Shown piece after piece: positions 37,751-49,648 of a DNA stretch of 62,862 nt. The position numbers were made by a program, and so were the translations under genes. The stretch spans positions 295,559-358,420 of the forward strand of contig RHPI01003788.1 in the NCBI GenBank assembly GCA_009103225.1, read 5' to 3'. The stretch's first letter is position 1. Every line of letters starts with the position of its first letter. The notes under the pieces are model-generated. The model saw only the letters and a list, made by a program, of their open reading frames with translations. It made no database searches and had not been told where the DNA came from. The stretch is from Chlorokybus atmophyticus. Lineage: Eukaryota > Streptophyta > Chlorokybophyceae > Chlorokybales > Chlorokybaceae.

Positions 37751-40093
37751 CTACCATAGCTCTGTGTCTTGGGCTGTCATTGCCTCCTCATATGTGGTAG
37801 GCTCCTCCTTCTTGGTTAATGCTGCCAAGCTTTTGAAGCGTCCTTCCTCAGGTCTCGTGCTCCTCAGCATGTACCTGGGCTCCTCCTGGACCTCCACAGC
37901 TTCTTCCTCCGATGCTTGTTGCTGAGACTGATGGTTGGTATCTATAATTGGGTCCGCAGGGTGCAGAATGTTGTTGATTGGTGACTCCTCCATGTGGGGG
38001 TCCTCCTCCTCCTCGTCAACAACAACCTCTGGGACAGCACCTGTGATGCCTTCCTCTATAAACATCACATTCCTACTCACCACCACCTTGTTGGGCGCCA
38101 GCTTCGTTTGCAGTTGCTTGGGGATGAAAACATACGCTGTAGAGCCGAAAACCCTCAACATAGAAATGTCTGGCCTTTGCTTGGTGAAAAGCTCCCACGG
38201 TGTCTTTGCTTGAGATTCATCCGATGAGCAATTGCGCACATACGCTGCAGTAAGCAGTGCATCTCCCCACCTATGGTCTTGCATGTTTGCGTCCACCAGC
38301 ATTGCTATGACTTTCTCCAATAGGGTTTTGTCCAGCCTCTCAGCTGCTCCGTTTCGCTGCGAGGTGTAGGGTGCCGTGTATTGGTGCGTGATCCCGTGCT
38401 CGGCCAACCAGATCTTCAGCTCCTTGCTGATGTATTCTCCACCTCTATCTGACCGCACTGTCACCACCTTCTCTTCTGACTGTTTCTCCATCAGGGTGAG
38501 TACCTTCTTTAGCTGTGCCGACAATTCCGACTTCAAACGCAGGGGCACCACCACCGCAACCTTGCTGTAGTCATTCAAGAATGTACAAAAATACCTGTAC
38601 CCTTCAGCAGTTGCAACGGGCAGTGGTCCGCATAGATCAGAGTGTACCAGTTGAAGAGGCTTGGTTGTCACACTCTGTGATGCTAGGAATGGCAGTCTTC
38701 GTCGCTTCGCCGGCACACAAGGTTCACACAACACCTCTTGCATGGTTTTGAACTCCTCCGGCTTGATGTTGATGCCATTCACCATGTCTTCCTTCACCCG
38801 CCTGGTGAGGTTATCGTAGCCGAGATGTCCAAATCGTCGATGCCACAACGCTGCGGACTCTTTGGTCGATGCAGTATACGCTTGCACTCCAGCAAGCTTT
38901 ACATGATACTCTCCTCCTCCATAATCTTTGGCAATCATGTACACGACCCCATCAAACAGTACACGCCCATGGTCTCCCTCAAAAACAGTCATAGACCTAG
39001 CTATTGCAGCAGCACGCACTGAGACTGGACTTACAACCGCTCGAGGAACATGTAACACATTGCGCAAGCACACTTGCCTCTCAGCTCCGTCAACACTGCA
39101 GTTAAGGTGGACGTCCCCCATGCCAATGGCTGCTTCCTCACTGCTCCTAAATGCGACTTTAATCGGCTTGTTAATAAGCCTGTAGCTCTGGAACTGCTCC
39201 TTGTCAAAGGTGAGACGCTTGTTGCACCCGGAGTCTAGCACCCAAGCAGTAGCAGATCTTGACGATGCAACTGTAAATGCCATGGGTTTCTCACCCTTCT
39301 TGTCGTTTTCGCCACCCTTCGCCTTCTCTTGCTCCGCTAACCACAGCCGGCACTCCATCTTGAAGTGGCCCTTCTTCCCACAATGATGACACTTGAGGGT
39401 CTTCTTGTAGTCCTTCCCCTTCCTGTTGCCACCGTTGTACGAGCCTCCTCCTCCACCCTGACTTCCTTTCTTTGAGCTTAAAGCAGCAAACGCCACCGAA
39501 TCTGCTTCATCTCTTCTCCTGCCTGTCTTCTCTTCTTGTTGAAGCATCATGGGCAGCATCACATTGAGCTTGAGTTCTTCCCTTGGCGTCTCAAGCACGG
39601 TCACCACCAAGTCGTACTCCTCAGGAAGTTCGGAGAGGATAGCCCAAACTAGCTCCACCTCCTTCACCTCGTGGCCTATCGAAGTGAGGTCTTTCCACAG
39701 CTCCCTTGCTCGTCCCGCGTACTTGGAGATAGGCTCCGCTGACTCCTTCTTCAGCGCGTTCAGCTGCCTTCTCAGCTGCAGCTTCCTTGCATTATTGCTT
39801 GCTTTGAATGTGTCTGCCAGCTTTTGCCAAGCTTCCTTGGCATGCTCACACTCATCAAGCATTACAAGATGGTGATCCTTCACGTTCAAGCATAGCAATG
39901 CAAGTGCCTTTTCACTCTTCTCCAACCACACACTCTGCGTACCCTCTACAGGTCCGTCGTTGTTGGGATCGGCATACTTCCACAAACCCTTGTGCTTTAA
40001 GAGCGCCTTCATCTTTACGCTCCATGTGCTGTAGTTCTCCAGGTCCAGAGGTACCACCGACAACCTAACGCTGGAGCCTTCATCTTCTGCCAT
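37751..40093 (-). pseudogene. copia-1 Gag, protease and integrase
   Basis: 780 codons from ATG 40093. Gag comes first (about 1-230), then a zinc knuckle CHHCGKKGHFKMEC. The protease has WVLDSGCNK (Asp-Ser-Gly). The integrase has HRRFGHL..CEPC zinc binding, then LVHSDLCG, VRSDRGGEY and NGAAERLD, supplying the DDE triad. It ends in an in-frame TAG (37751-37753), where the matching position in copia-2 is Gln (EQWQRAMDEE), so a CAG to TAG change is likely. The frame continues after the stop. Confidence 0.88.
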
Positions 40094-40191
40094 CTTATCA
40101 CGCCTTCTTCAGAGGTCTTCTACAAGTAGCAGTTTCGCTCAGCTTTTTCACTAGTTGTAGTGCTGTCTCCTCTCTTGAACCACTAGCAGTG

Positions 40192-40204
40192 TGGGCCCAT
40201 AACC
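40192..40204 (-). promoter_or_regulatory. copia-1 primer-binding site (half-tRNA type)
   Basis: Immediately inside the 5' LTR the sense strand reads GGTTATGGGCCCA. It is complementary to the conserved anticodon arm of eukaryotic initiator tRNA-Met (TGGGCCCATAACC), not to the tRNA 3' end. Identical sequence follows the LTRs of copia-2 and copia-3. Confidence 0.8.
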
Positions 40205-40715
40205 TGTTGAACACTGAGCCAGTGCTGGCCAACTACAGCACACACATGCACCAGAACATACATACACACATGGCGTGCACACAAGGCTTGCAAAGGGGTT
40301 TCACCCGAACCAACAACTTGTTAACTCTGTTGGCCTTTATACCAGCCAGACTACACATGTCTACTTTAGCAAGCACCGCGTGAGCTATATTCAGCGGATT
40401 GCCAATACGTAAGCTTGGTTGTCTAGCTTACAACCAAAGCTTATCAACAAGCTAAGCCACGCCCCCTAAGGCTACGTATACGCGGAGTTCTCGCCGTTCT
40501 CCCAAGGCGTTGGCTGCGTCAGGCTGCGCCAGCCTCATGAGCAAGTCCGGAGTCTCCTGCTTGGTCGTACTCCGTGTAGTGGACTCGATATCTGCTACAG
40601 ACTCATGACTGATCGATATCACCTCTTACTAGTAGCAGTATGTCTAAGGCTCATGCCTTAGCCAATTTACAAGCTGACTAGACTGAGCAGTGTGCAAGAC
40701 ATGCTCATGCTAACA
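40205..40715 (-). repeat. copia-1 5' LTR
   Basis: 511 bp. The element's transcription starts here, running leftward. Same family as the split LTR of copia-3. Confidence 0.92.
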
Positions 40716-40720
40716 CCTAT

Positions 40721-40788
40721 TGGTGGAGGACCCCGTGGAAGGTGTGGTGGACATTGATGGCGGGCCGCCAACATACGCGTACGGTTGA
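40721..40788 (+). pseudogene. ORF segment interrupted by copia-1 (3' half)
   Basis: In-frame continuation of 35675-35738 after excision of copia-1. Ends at TGA 40786-40788. Acidic, no domain. Confidence 0.4.
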
Positions 40789-41079
40789 TGCATGCATATG
40801 TTGCGTGGTGGGGCAGGAGTAGTAGTAATATGCGAAGCCCGTCACGGTGCTGTGCTGCGCGACATGCGCACGGTGTGTGCGGCCACCCACGTTGGTGTCC
40901 CCTTCAAGGTAGCAATGGCCTCGCGAAGGTAGCGCGCTAGTGCCTGCTCTTTCTAACCGCTGCGCTGCTGCGGCCTGTTGCTCCGGAGTAGTAATATTTG
41001 AATCCACTCTGCCTTTTATGAATACGAGGCAGATTAAATTTGAGGGATTCCTTAAGTATTGCCTTTCCTTGACAAACTC

Positions 41080-41720
41080 GATTACCAAAGGCACACCCGT
41101 CCCTGCCAAGCTAGTCTTCTCGAAGTTGGTACTCGAGTTGAGTGGTGGACCGTAGGTGTTAAAGCCAAGGTGTCGGCGGACGCAGCAAGTGTTGAGCAAG
41201 TGTCAGCTGTTGTGCTTGCGACGGTGGCAGCTTAAGTAGCTGTACCAGAGGCAGACCCATCCCTGCCAACACCTAGTCTTTTCGAAGCTGATATTCGAGT
41301 TGAGTGGTTGACCATGGGTGCCAAGGCCAAGTTGCTGGCGGAGGCAGCAAGTGTTGAGCAAGTGTCAGCTGTTGTGTGCCTGCGGCGGTGGCAGCTTGAG
41401 TAGCTGTACCAGAGGCAGACCCGTCCCTGCCAACACCTGGTTTTTTTGAAGCTGGTACTCGAGTTAGTGGTTGACCATGGGTGCCAACGCCAAGGTGCTG
41501 GCGGAGGCAGCAAGTGTTGAGCAAGTGTCAGCTGTTGTGTGCCTGCGGCGGTGGCAGCTTCAGTAGCTGTACCAGAGGCAGACCCGTCCCTGCCAACACC
41601 TGCTCTTCTCGAAGCTGATATTCCAGTGTAGTGGTTGACCACGGGAGCCAAGGCCAAGGTGCTATTGGAGGCAACAAGCGTTAAGCAAGTGTTAGCTGTC
41701 GTGCCTGCGACGGCGACAGC
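41080..41720. repeat. minisatellite, ~162-bp unit, about 4 copies
   Basis: The words CCGTCCCTGCCAA, GGCGGAGGCAGCAAGTGTTGAGCAAGTGTCAGCTGTTGTG (as a block) and GGTGGCAGCTT recur at about 160-165 bp intervals. The - strand frame stays open for 183 codons because the unit is nearly a multiple of three. A repetitive protein cannot be excluded, but nothing supports it. Confidence 0.85.
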
Positions 41721-41764
41721 TTGAGTGGCGGCTGCGATATCGGCATGGCGCTTTACTTGTTGAC

Positions 41765-43012
41765 AATTGTACATGTGGCTCAAAAGGTTCAGGACTAATT
41801 GTTTGCAATTCGGGTACTCTTAAACAACATTGTATGTGTTCTTGTCGCTCAACTGCACATGCCTCAGGGTGGGGAATGTGTTTGAAGTGCTAATGTGGTT
41901 TTGAAGGTTCAGGACTGGTTTTTTTCAGTCCAAGCACCCAGGTGCAATACCGCATGTGGTCTTGCCACTTGAAAACACGTGTCTGGTGAGGCGCGAGTGT
42001 GCTTGAAATGCAAATCTATTCTTAAAGGTTTAAGACTAGTTGTTTGCACTTCAGGTACTCCTAAAAAATATTACATGTGTTCTTTCCACTCAACTGCACA
42101 TGCCTTAGGGTGAGTGAGTGTGCTTGAAGTGAAATTGTTGTTTTAAAGGTTCAGAACGGCTTCTTTGCACTCCAGGCATTCTTGCACATGATTGCAGGTG
42201 GTCCTGCCACTCAAATGCAGGTGCTGGGGGGTGGGTGAGTGTGGTTGCAGTGCAAACATGGTTTTAAAGGTTTAAGACTATCTTTGCACTTCAGGTACTC
42301 TTGCACAATATAACATGTAATCTGCCACTCAATCGCATGTGCCTGAGGGTGGGTGAGTATGCTTGGAGTGCTATTGCTGCTTTGAAGGTGCAGGTCTCCT
42401 CTTTGCACTCCAAGCACTCTTACACAATATCGCATGTGGTGTTGCCACTCAATTGCACGTGTCTAATGGGACGCGAGTGTGCTTGAGAGTGCAAATGGGA
42501 ACCTGACGGTTCACATGTGGTTTCTTTACACTTCAGATATTTATAAAAAATATCGCATGTGATCCTGCCATTTAATTGCATGTGCCTGAAGGTGCGCAAG
42601 TCTGCATGAAGTGCAAATGTGCTTTTGAAGGTTCGCGACTAGTTGATTGCACTTCGGGTACGCCTGTACAATATTACGCGCGATCCTGCCACTCAATCGC
42701 ATGTGCCTGAGGGTGGGTGGGTCAAGCTTATTGCTTTGGAGGTGGCCATAGGATTTGGACTAGTTCTTTGCACTTCAGATACTCTTGCACGATATTGCCT
42801 GTATTCTTGAGGCTCGACTGCATGTGCCTAAGGGTGCGCGAGTGTGCTTAAAGTGCAATTCCAATCCTGACAGTTAAGGACTAATTGTCAGCACTTTAGG
42901 TACTTTTGCACAGTATTGCATGTATTCCTGCCACTTAACTGCTTGTGCTTGAGGGTGGGTGAGTGTGCTCGAAGTGCAAATGTGGTCCCGAAATTTCAGA
43001 AGAGGTTCTTTG
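41765..43012. repeat. ~120-bp minisatellite array, left part
   Basis: About ten diverged units, each running through a TTTGCACTTCAGGTACTCTTGC-type block, a CCACTCAATTGCATGTGCCTGAGGG block, then GTGGGTGAGTGTGCTTGAAGTG. The GGGTGAGTG words are spaced 116-124 bp. The array is cut by copia-2 and resumes at 53958. Confidence 0.9.
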
Positions 43013-43436
43013 TGTTGATGGACTAGCATGCACATGTAGTTGAGGCAAGCATAGACACACAGAGACAGAGCTACCGCCACCAGAGCATACACAAGTCACA
43101 TCACATTCATCTATTACAAGTTGTCCGCTGGTTCTTATACCAGCCAGTTACACACACGTCTACGTTTGCAAGCACTGCGTAAGCTATACTCAGCCTTTTT
43201 ACGCGCCTTAAGCTGCGTTGTCTTTCTTACAACCAGAGCGTTTCAACAAGCTCTCACACGCCTAGTATGAGTAAATATACGCGGAGATACGAAGCAGTTA
43301 GTAAGGCTCCTGTCTGGAGTCCGGAGTCTGGTCCGACGATGCCATCTTGCTAAGTCCGGACCTAGTGCTCGTCCTTACGACCTTCTACTCCTGTGTGGAG
43401 GGTCGATGCTGATTGTATGTAGGAATACTCTCAACA
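43013..43436 (-). repeat. copia-2 3' LTR
   Basis: 424 bp, sense start TGTTGAGAGTATTCC, end CATCAACA. Distinct family from the copia-1/3 LTR although the primer site is shared. Confidence 0.9.
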
Positions 43437-43572
43437 CTCCCACGCGAGCAGCATGACCTCCAAAGCTTGCTCCTGTAGTCAAACACAGATGCCAAGTCCT
43501 GCGCAACAAGTCTTGAACTTGAGCGGTGACAATGGCTTTGTCATGAAGTCCGCCAGCATGCCCTCAGTGTTC

Positions 43573-44271
43573 CTATACTAGAACTCCACCTCCTTCCTGA
43601 GTGACTCTGTCACGCACAAAGTGATGCATGACATCAATGTGCTTCGTCCTTGCCGAGGCGATAGGGTGCTTCAACAACGTGATGGCTCCTTGGTTGTCAC
43701 AGTTGATGACAATGCACGCCATGGGGTGCTCCAAGTCTGCCATGAGCTTGCGAAGCCAGAGTGCCTCCTTCACTGCTGCTGCCGCTGCCATGTACTCAGC
43801 CTCTGATGTAGATGCTGCTGTTGTTGGCTGCAGCCTGCTGTTCCAGCTCACCACGCCTCCGTTCAGCTTGAAGACGTAGCCTGTAGTGGACCTCCTGCTG
43901 TTGAGGTCACCAGCAAAGTCCGAGTCGCAGTAGCCCTGCAACTTAGTGCTCCCGCTCCCAAACTTGATGCCAACTGTTGCGCTCCCAGCAACATAGCGTA
44001 GTACTCCCTTTGTTGCTCTCCAGTGCTCTATGCTCGGTGCAGACATGTAGCGAGCAAGTACTCCCACAGCATGTGCAACATCGGGACGTGTGCACACTGC
44101 CAGATAGAGCATGCTGCCTACCAGCTCACCATATGGAAACTGAGCCTGGTCGAGTACCTCCTCATCTTTTGCCTTGATGAGGGCAGTGCCAAGTGCCAAT
44201 GGTGTGGTCTTGGTCTTCGCTTCAGTGAGCCCGAACTTGGTGACGAGTCTTCTCACCATCTGCTCCTGACT
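43573..44271 (-). pseudogene. copia-2 RNase H, downstream of the nested insertion
   Basis: QEQMVRRLVTKFGL continues the RT frame that stops at 50324, showing the break is due to the chromovirus. It contains LVGSMLYLAVCTRPDVAHAV, GYCDSDFAGDLNSRRST and TSEAEYMA. The end is frameshifted near 43600, with an in-frame TAG where copia-1 has Lys (FKYCNTEEML). Confidence 0.85.
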
Positions 44272-44943
44272 TGTGACGGTGCTCGTGCCTTGTTACCGGT
44301 GAGTTGGTCCAATCCACAACCCTCTCACCAAGACACGGTATTCACACCGGAACCTTGCCCCCTCTGCCATGCACACACGCGCGCCCCGCCACTCGCGTAC
44401 GCACGCGCATGCGCTCGAAGCTACACACCGACTTGTGCAGCGCCTTGGATCGTCACACAAGCAAGCACACACCGGTGGGCACACGCTAGCAACCCCTGCT
44501 AACCACCACCAAGCTTGCACACCAGAAACTAGGGAGCTAAAGGTTGTATTGCAAATTGTAGAATGTCACTTTTATACCTACCAGTCTGCACATGCTACTG
44601 TCTAGACGATTCTAGCGCTAGACGGAACTAGAAGCTAAGATATTCTTGCAGAATCTTGTAGTACACTTCTAGACCTTTCCAACGCACCAAAGATCTCCTA
44701 ATTTGCTGCTCATATGGTCAAGTTATACTACTTGGCGCCAGGCCCTTCCAGAAATCTGGTCGAGCCCTTCTCGACTGGCCCTCCGTTTTCTGGCACCTTC
44801 CGGACTGGTCTTGGGGCCCCGGTCGATATCCGCGGCAGACTCATAACTCGCCGATATCCGCCACAAGTCATTAAAAACATGTACCTTACAAATAAGGCCT
44901 AAAACGGCCATGAAAATCACAGAATTTGGCCTTGACTGTTACA
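44272..44943 (-). repeat. chromovirus 3' LTR
   Basis: 672 bp; plus-strand ends TGTGACGG..TGTTACA. TATAAAAG box (sense) near 44570. Confidence 0.93.
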
Positions 44944-44958
44944 CTCCTCCCCCCCCAG
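44944..44958 (-). promoter_or_regulatory. chromovirus polypurine tract
   Basis: Sense strand GGGGGGGGAGGAG directly abuts the 3' LTR start TGTAAC. It is the expected plus-strand priming site. Confidence 0.8.
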
Positions 44959-45907
44959 GTGAGCTTCGTCCTCGAAGCTCGCGAGGTTGTCGTCGAGCAA
45001 GATAGGCACGCACAACGTCTTGAGCATTAGTCAAGTGTGCCTCTGGCTCCCAGGATGCTTCATGCAACGGATAGCCCTTCCATTTCACTAAGAACTTGCG
45101 TACGCCATGCACAAACTTCTCACCAAGGATGTCTTCTACCTCCCACTCGGGTTCACCGTCTGTGCCAACTTCGGGGGGTGGCCTTTCTGGCGGTTGTCCT
45201 CGATGTGCTTTCAGAAGGGAGACGTGAAAAACGGGGTGCACACGCATGGTGTCGGGTAGCTCCAACTTGTACGCCACGTCCGAGATAACTTTGCTGACCT
45301 TAAATGGTCCCAACCAGCGTTCATTCAGCTTGCGAACTCCCGTACGCACCTGGACGTGCTTCGCGGAGAGTAACACAATGTCGCCTTCCTGAAACGTGAG
45401 GTGTCGGCGATGCGCGTCCGCGTACTGCTTCTGCCGATTTTGTGCCACCAATAACGCATCCCTAGCTGCCTTGTTAATGTCCGCGCACTTTGTAAGGAAG
45501 TCATTAGCTGCCTCCACACGCACGTCATGTCGTCGCGGTGTCCATGCCGTCAACGGTGTCAATGGATGTTGCCCGTAGTTCATAAGGAAGGGAGTGACAC
45601 CTGTGCTTGCATTGTGGTGGTTGTTGATCGCAAACTCAACCAACTCAAGCAGCTCCTCCCAATTGTCTTGTCGCGCGTTAACGTAGCAACGCAGCATGTC
45701 CTCGATCACACGGTTGGCCCGCTCCGTTTGCCCATCAGTTTGCGGGTGGAATGCCGTGCTAAACTTCAGTGTGGTACCCAGTGCACTATGCAGCGCCTCC
45801 CAAAACTTACTTGTAAAGCGCGGGTCGCGATCACTCACAATGCTTCGTGGTAATCCATGAGAACGAAATTCATGCTTCACGAACAAGCGTGCTGCCTCCG
45901 GTGCCGT
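44945..45907 (-). pseudogene. chromovirus integrase core and chromodomain
   Basis: Follows the pol frame after a TGA at 45908-45910. It shows VSDRDPRFTSKFW, STAFHPQTDGQTERANRVIED (catalytic Glu), GPFKVSKVI (GPY/F module) and HPVFHVSLLK. A C-terminal chromodomain (about 45150-45035) has EWEVEDIL, RKFLVKWKGYP and ASWEPEAHL, with the aromatic cage positions kept. Chromodomains bind methylated histone tails and direct integration to heterochromatin. Confidence 0.9.
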
Positions 45908-48472
45908 TCAAGACTTACTACATGGTGCCAAGCGTACCATTTTGCTGGTTTTATCGACGAACACAAGTATAGCGTCGTACCCTTCTTTTGTCTTTGGTAG
46001 CCCCGTGATAAAGTCCATGGTAACTTGCTCCCACTTGGACAATGGCACAGGGAGAGGTTGCAGCAACCCACCTGGCTTTTGGTTGCTTGCCTTCACCCTT
46101 TGGCATGCGTCGCACAACGCCACGTAGTCGCGCACATCGCGATGCATCTCTCGCCAGTAAAAACGCTGTTTTAAGCTTGCCAAAGTCCTTTCCAACCCTT
46201 GGTGACCAGCAATGGGCACGTCATGAGCTTCCTTCAGCAACTTCACACGGATATGCGCGACGTTGGGGATGTACAAGCGCCCATGGTGCCACAGCAGCCC
46301 GTCGCGCAGTGACCAGTGCCCACTTGTGTCCGTAGCTGTATTTTCCAGCTCTTGCAACACTTTCATACCCTCCGTGTCTTCACGAAGCACTTGCCGAATC
46401 TGGTCGGTCCACTCGGGCTGCACTTGAGCGAGTGCCTCAATTGCATTAAGCCGGCTCAGCGCGTCAGCAACACCATTTGACGTACCGGGCTTGTACTTGA
46501 TATCGAAGTTAAAAAGTTGAAAGAACTCAAGCCATCGAGCTTGTCTGCGACTCAGATGAGGTTGTGTTTGTAAGTACCTCAGTGGAGAGTGATCCGTCTC
46601 AAGCACGAACTTTTTGCCTTCCAAAAAACAACGCCATTGTCGTAGCGCCATGACTTGCGCTAAAAGTTCCTTCTCGTGCACGGGGTAATTCAGCTCCGCA
46701 CCACTCATCTTCTTGCTGAAGAATGCTACTGGTTGAAGGCCGTTGCCATGGTCTTGCTGCAAAACAGCTCCTACGGCTGTGTCGGACGCGTCGCAAGCCA
46801 AAATAAATGTCTTTTCCATGTTGGGGTGAGCCAGGACTGGTGCCTCCGTCAGCGCCTTCTTCAACGCAGCAAATGCATGTTCCTCTGTTGCTGACCAGCT
46901 CCAATGCTTTCCCTTCTTGAGTAGGGTAGTCAAGGGAGCAGCTATGCGCGAAAACCCCATGATAAACTTGCGATAATACCCCGCAAGGCCTAAAAAGGAC
47001 ATCACCTCCTTTACATTGGTCGGGGCAGCCCACTCGCGCACCACCTGCACTTTGTTGGGGTCCGGCTTGATGCCTTCATGCGACACAATGTGGCCTAGGT
47101 ACTCCACCTCTCGAAGCAAGAATTTGCACTTTTGTAGCTGGGCGTACAACTTGTGTTCGCGCAAACGCTGCAACACGCGCCGTAGAAGTGCCACGTGCTC
47201 CTCCTTTGTTGTCGCGTACACCAAAATGTCGTCGAGGTACACGAGGACTCCCTTACCAATCAAGTCAGCAAAAACGCTGTTCATAAGCGTTTGAAATGTT
47301 GCCGGTGCGTTCGTAAGTCCGAAGGACATGACCAACCACTCGTAGTGCCCATAACGTGTGTTAAAAGCTGTTTTCTCCACATCCTCGGGCGCGATGCGGA
47401 TTTGGTGATAACCTCCAGCAAGATCAAGTGTTGTGAAGTACTGCGCACCTTGCAATTGCTCCAGCAACTCGTCGATACGTGGGAGTGGAAAGCAATTCCT
47501 CTTCGTGATGTTGTTGAGAGCTCGGTAGTCGACGCACATGCGCAAGCTCCCGTTCTTCTTTCGTACAAACAAAATAGGTGCACCATAGGGGGACTTACTA
47601 GGCCTGATGTAGCCTCTTTTCAGCAAGTCCGCCACCTGCCTCTCGGCCTCTTCCAGTTCCAAAGGTGACAACTTGTATACGGGTCGATACGGTGGCTTGT
47701 GCACGCCCTCAATCAGCTCCACACGGTGGTCTACGCTCCGTGGAGGTGGTAGACCAGATGGAAGTCCGTCCACCATGATATCTTGGTATTCTTTAACAAG
47801 TTTACACACCTCGGGGTCCATAGTAGCCGTCTGAACATCGTCACTCAGCTCTGGTGCTGACTTTGCAGTGTTTTCGCGCACCACGCACAACCATGCAGCC
47901 TTTGCCTTCCGTGGAGACAATAACTTCCTCAATTGCACATAAGAGATCTGGGCAATTGTCGTACCACCTAATTGTGCGTGCCGCGCCTCGATGACGTCCG
48001 ATGCAGCTTGAATGGACTCTCCACCGTTTCGCTCGATGGTGAGCACGCGCTTCCTCCAATTGATGGCTGGATTATGTTGCCATAGCCACGGTAGTCCCAA
48101 AATCCCATCAAACCCGTTCCGTAGGGTGATGCAGCAAAATCGCATGCTCTCCTTCATCTTCCCAATGCGAACGCACAACTCTTTGGTCATAAACGCAGCG
48201 CCATCACCTCCAGAGGGTGGCTCTCCATCAGCGAGCTTCACTTCACCTCCTCGTAATGACGAAAGCCAGCCGTAACGCCGCGCAATATCAATACTCATAA
48301 AGTTGCTGTTGGCACCGCTATCAATCATGAGCTTACACTCTCTCCATCGTCCTTGGTCATCGCAAATGTGTGCTCGAAGCCCGAAGTACTTTGTTGTCTC
48401 CTCGTTTGCATAACTCACCACCATTGGCGCGTTCAAAGCCATCTCCTCTTGCTTCTTTAATGGAAATGTCAC
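45908..48472 (-). pseudogene. chromovirus protease, reverse transcriptase, RNase H and integrase zinc domain
   Basis: 854 codons. Protease LMIDSGANSNF near the start; RT with RMCVDYRALNNIT and the intact active site YLDDILVY; RNase H with LACDASDTAVGAVLQQ and FVLETDHSPLRYL; then the integrase HHCC region (AGHQGL..LCDACQRVK) and FITGLPKT. The pol frame is one base off gag, at a run TTTCCCC (48531-48537). That could be a -1 shift or a lost C. The ORF stops at TGA 45908-45910 inside integrase, a nonsense mutation. Confidence 0.92.
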
Positions 48473-48525
48473 AGCATCCGTCCGTGCATGAGGCTCCTTC
48501 CTATCCCCAGCAGAAGCCTCCTCAC

Positions 48526-49554
48526 CTACTGGGGAAAGTCGTTTTCCTGCTCCACGCCATTTTGCTCCATGGTGTTGACGCGACGATCACGGCGAGGGTT
48601 GCCATCCGGTGTTGGCCTTTGCGTGCTTCGTTTGGGGCATCCGTACGCCAAATGCTCCGTCGACCCACACGCATAACACTTGCGCACACCTTTACCTCTT
48701 TCACCACGTCCGCCGTGCTTCGCCTCACTTCCATGTGTGTGTATGGCACCCACCTCCATTGGTGCAGGCCCAGAGTCAGCTCCACCTTTATTTGCAGGTG
48801 CTGAACTTGGTTCTCCTCGTCTCCATGCATGTTGAACGCCTCCCCGGGGCTGATCACCATGCCTTTGCCTCCAGTCAGTGTTTCTTGTGGTGGACTTGAA
48901 GTACAACGCGTCGAGACGCTCCGCGATGCGTATAGCCTCCGCAAGTGTCTTCGGGTCCCGTAGCTCCACTTCTTTACGCCCCAAAGGTTTTAAACCACGT
49001 GTATACCTGTCCAACTGCTCCTCCTCGGTCATATTGGGTATGGACATCACCAATCGCTGAAACGCGGCCGTGTACGCCATCACCGACCCCATTTGCACAA
49101 GGGCTGCAAGTTTGTCGCGTGCGGCCTTCACGCTCTCAACGGGAACAAATTGATGCCTGACCTCCAGTGCCAACTCTTCCATGGTGGTCAATGGTAGCGC
49201 CAACCCGTTTGCAACACGCGTCTATCGATGCCTTCACCACACAAGTGCTGCACCTTCAAGCAATGTCGCTGCAACCTCCACGTGCAGATGCGTGGGCACC
49301 TCCGTGAGCTTCAATCAAGACGATACTTGAAAAATCCATTCATCCACTGCATCTCCATCACGTTGACCCATGAATGGCTTGGGCTTTGGCACCTTCACAT
49401 GCACGCGCGAGCTTGATGCCATGGGAATTTGTACACGCGTCATCGCATGCTCATACGCCTCGCGTTGTGCTTGTGCCGCCGCTTGAGTGTGATGAAGCTC
49501 TTCCCTCAGTGCCAAGATGGCAGCTTGAAGCTCTTCCATGCGAGCATCCTCCAT
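48526..49554 (-). pseudogene. chromovirus Gag
   Basis: From ATG 49554: a helical N-terminus, then VPKPKPFMGQRDGDAVDEW, the capsid core (TEVPTHLHVEVAATLLEGAA, PLTTMEELALEVRHQF, YTRGLKPLGRKEV) and a zinc knuckle CYACGSTEHLAYGC. Three in-frame nonsense codons interrupt it between 49315 and 49205 (TGA, TGA, TAG). Confidence 0.85.
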
Positions 49555-49633
49555 CTCCACTAACACACTACACTCCGCTTCCGAATGAAAAGTGTAAACG
49601 CCCACACACTTCCTCTCTCACCTTCGTAAACCG

Positions 49634-49647
49634 TGCTCCGATACCAG
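49634..49647 (-). promoter_or_regulatory. chromovirus primer-binding site
   Basis: Sense strand TGGTATCGGAGC, two bases inside the 5' LTR. Close to the complement of the 3' end of initiator tRNA-Met (TGGTATCAGAGC in plants). Confidence 0.7.
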
Positions 49648-49648
49648 T

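Larger units (their letters stand above)
35739..40715 (-). mobile_element. copia-1, complete Ty1/copia LTR retrotransposon
   Basis: LTRs at 35739-36245 and 40205-40715 with TGTT..AACA ends are flanked by the 5-bp duplication CCTAT (35734-35738, 40716-40720). The LTRs differ at about twenty sites plus small indels (roughly 95-96% identical by eye), so it is an older insertion than the chromovirus at 44-50 kb. The coding region is a single gag-pol in copia order, broken once by TAG and once by a frame slip. Confidence 0.93.
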
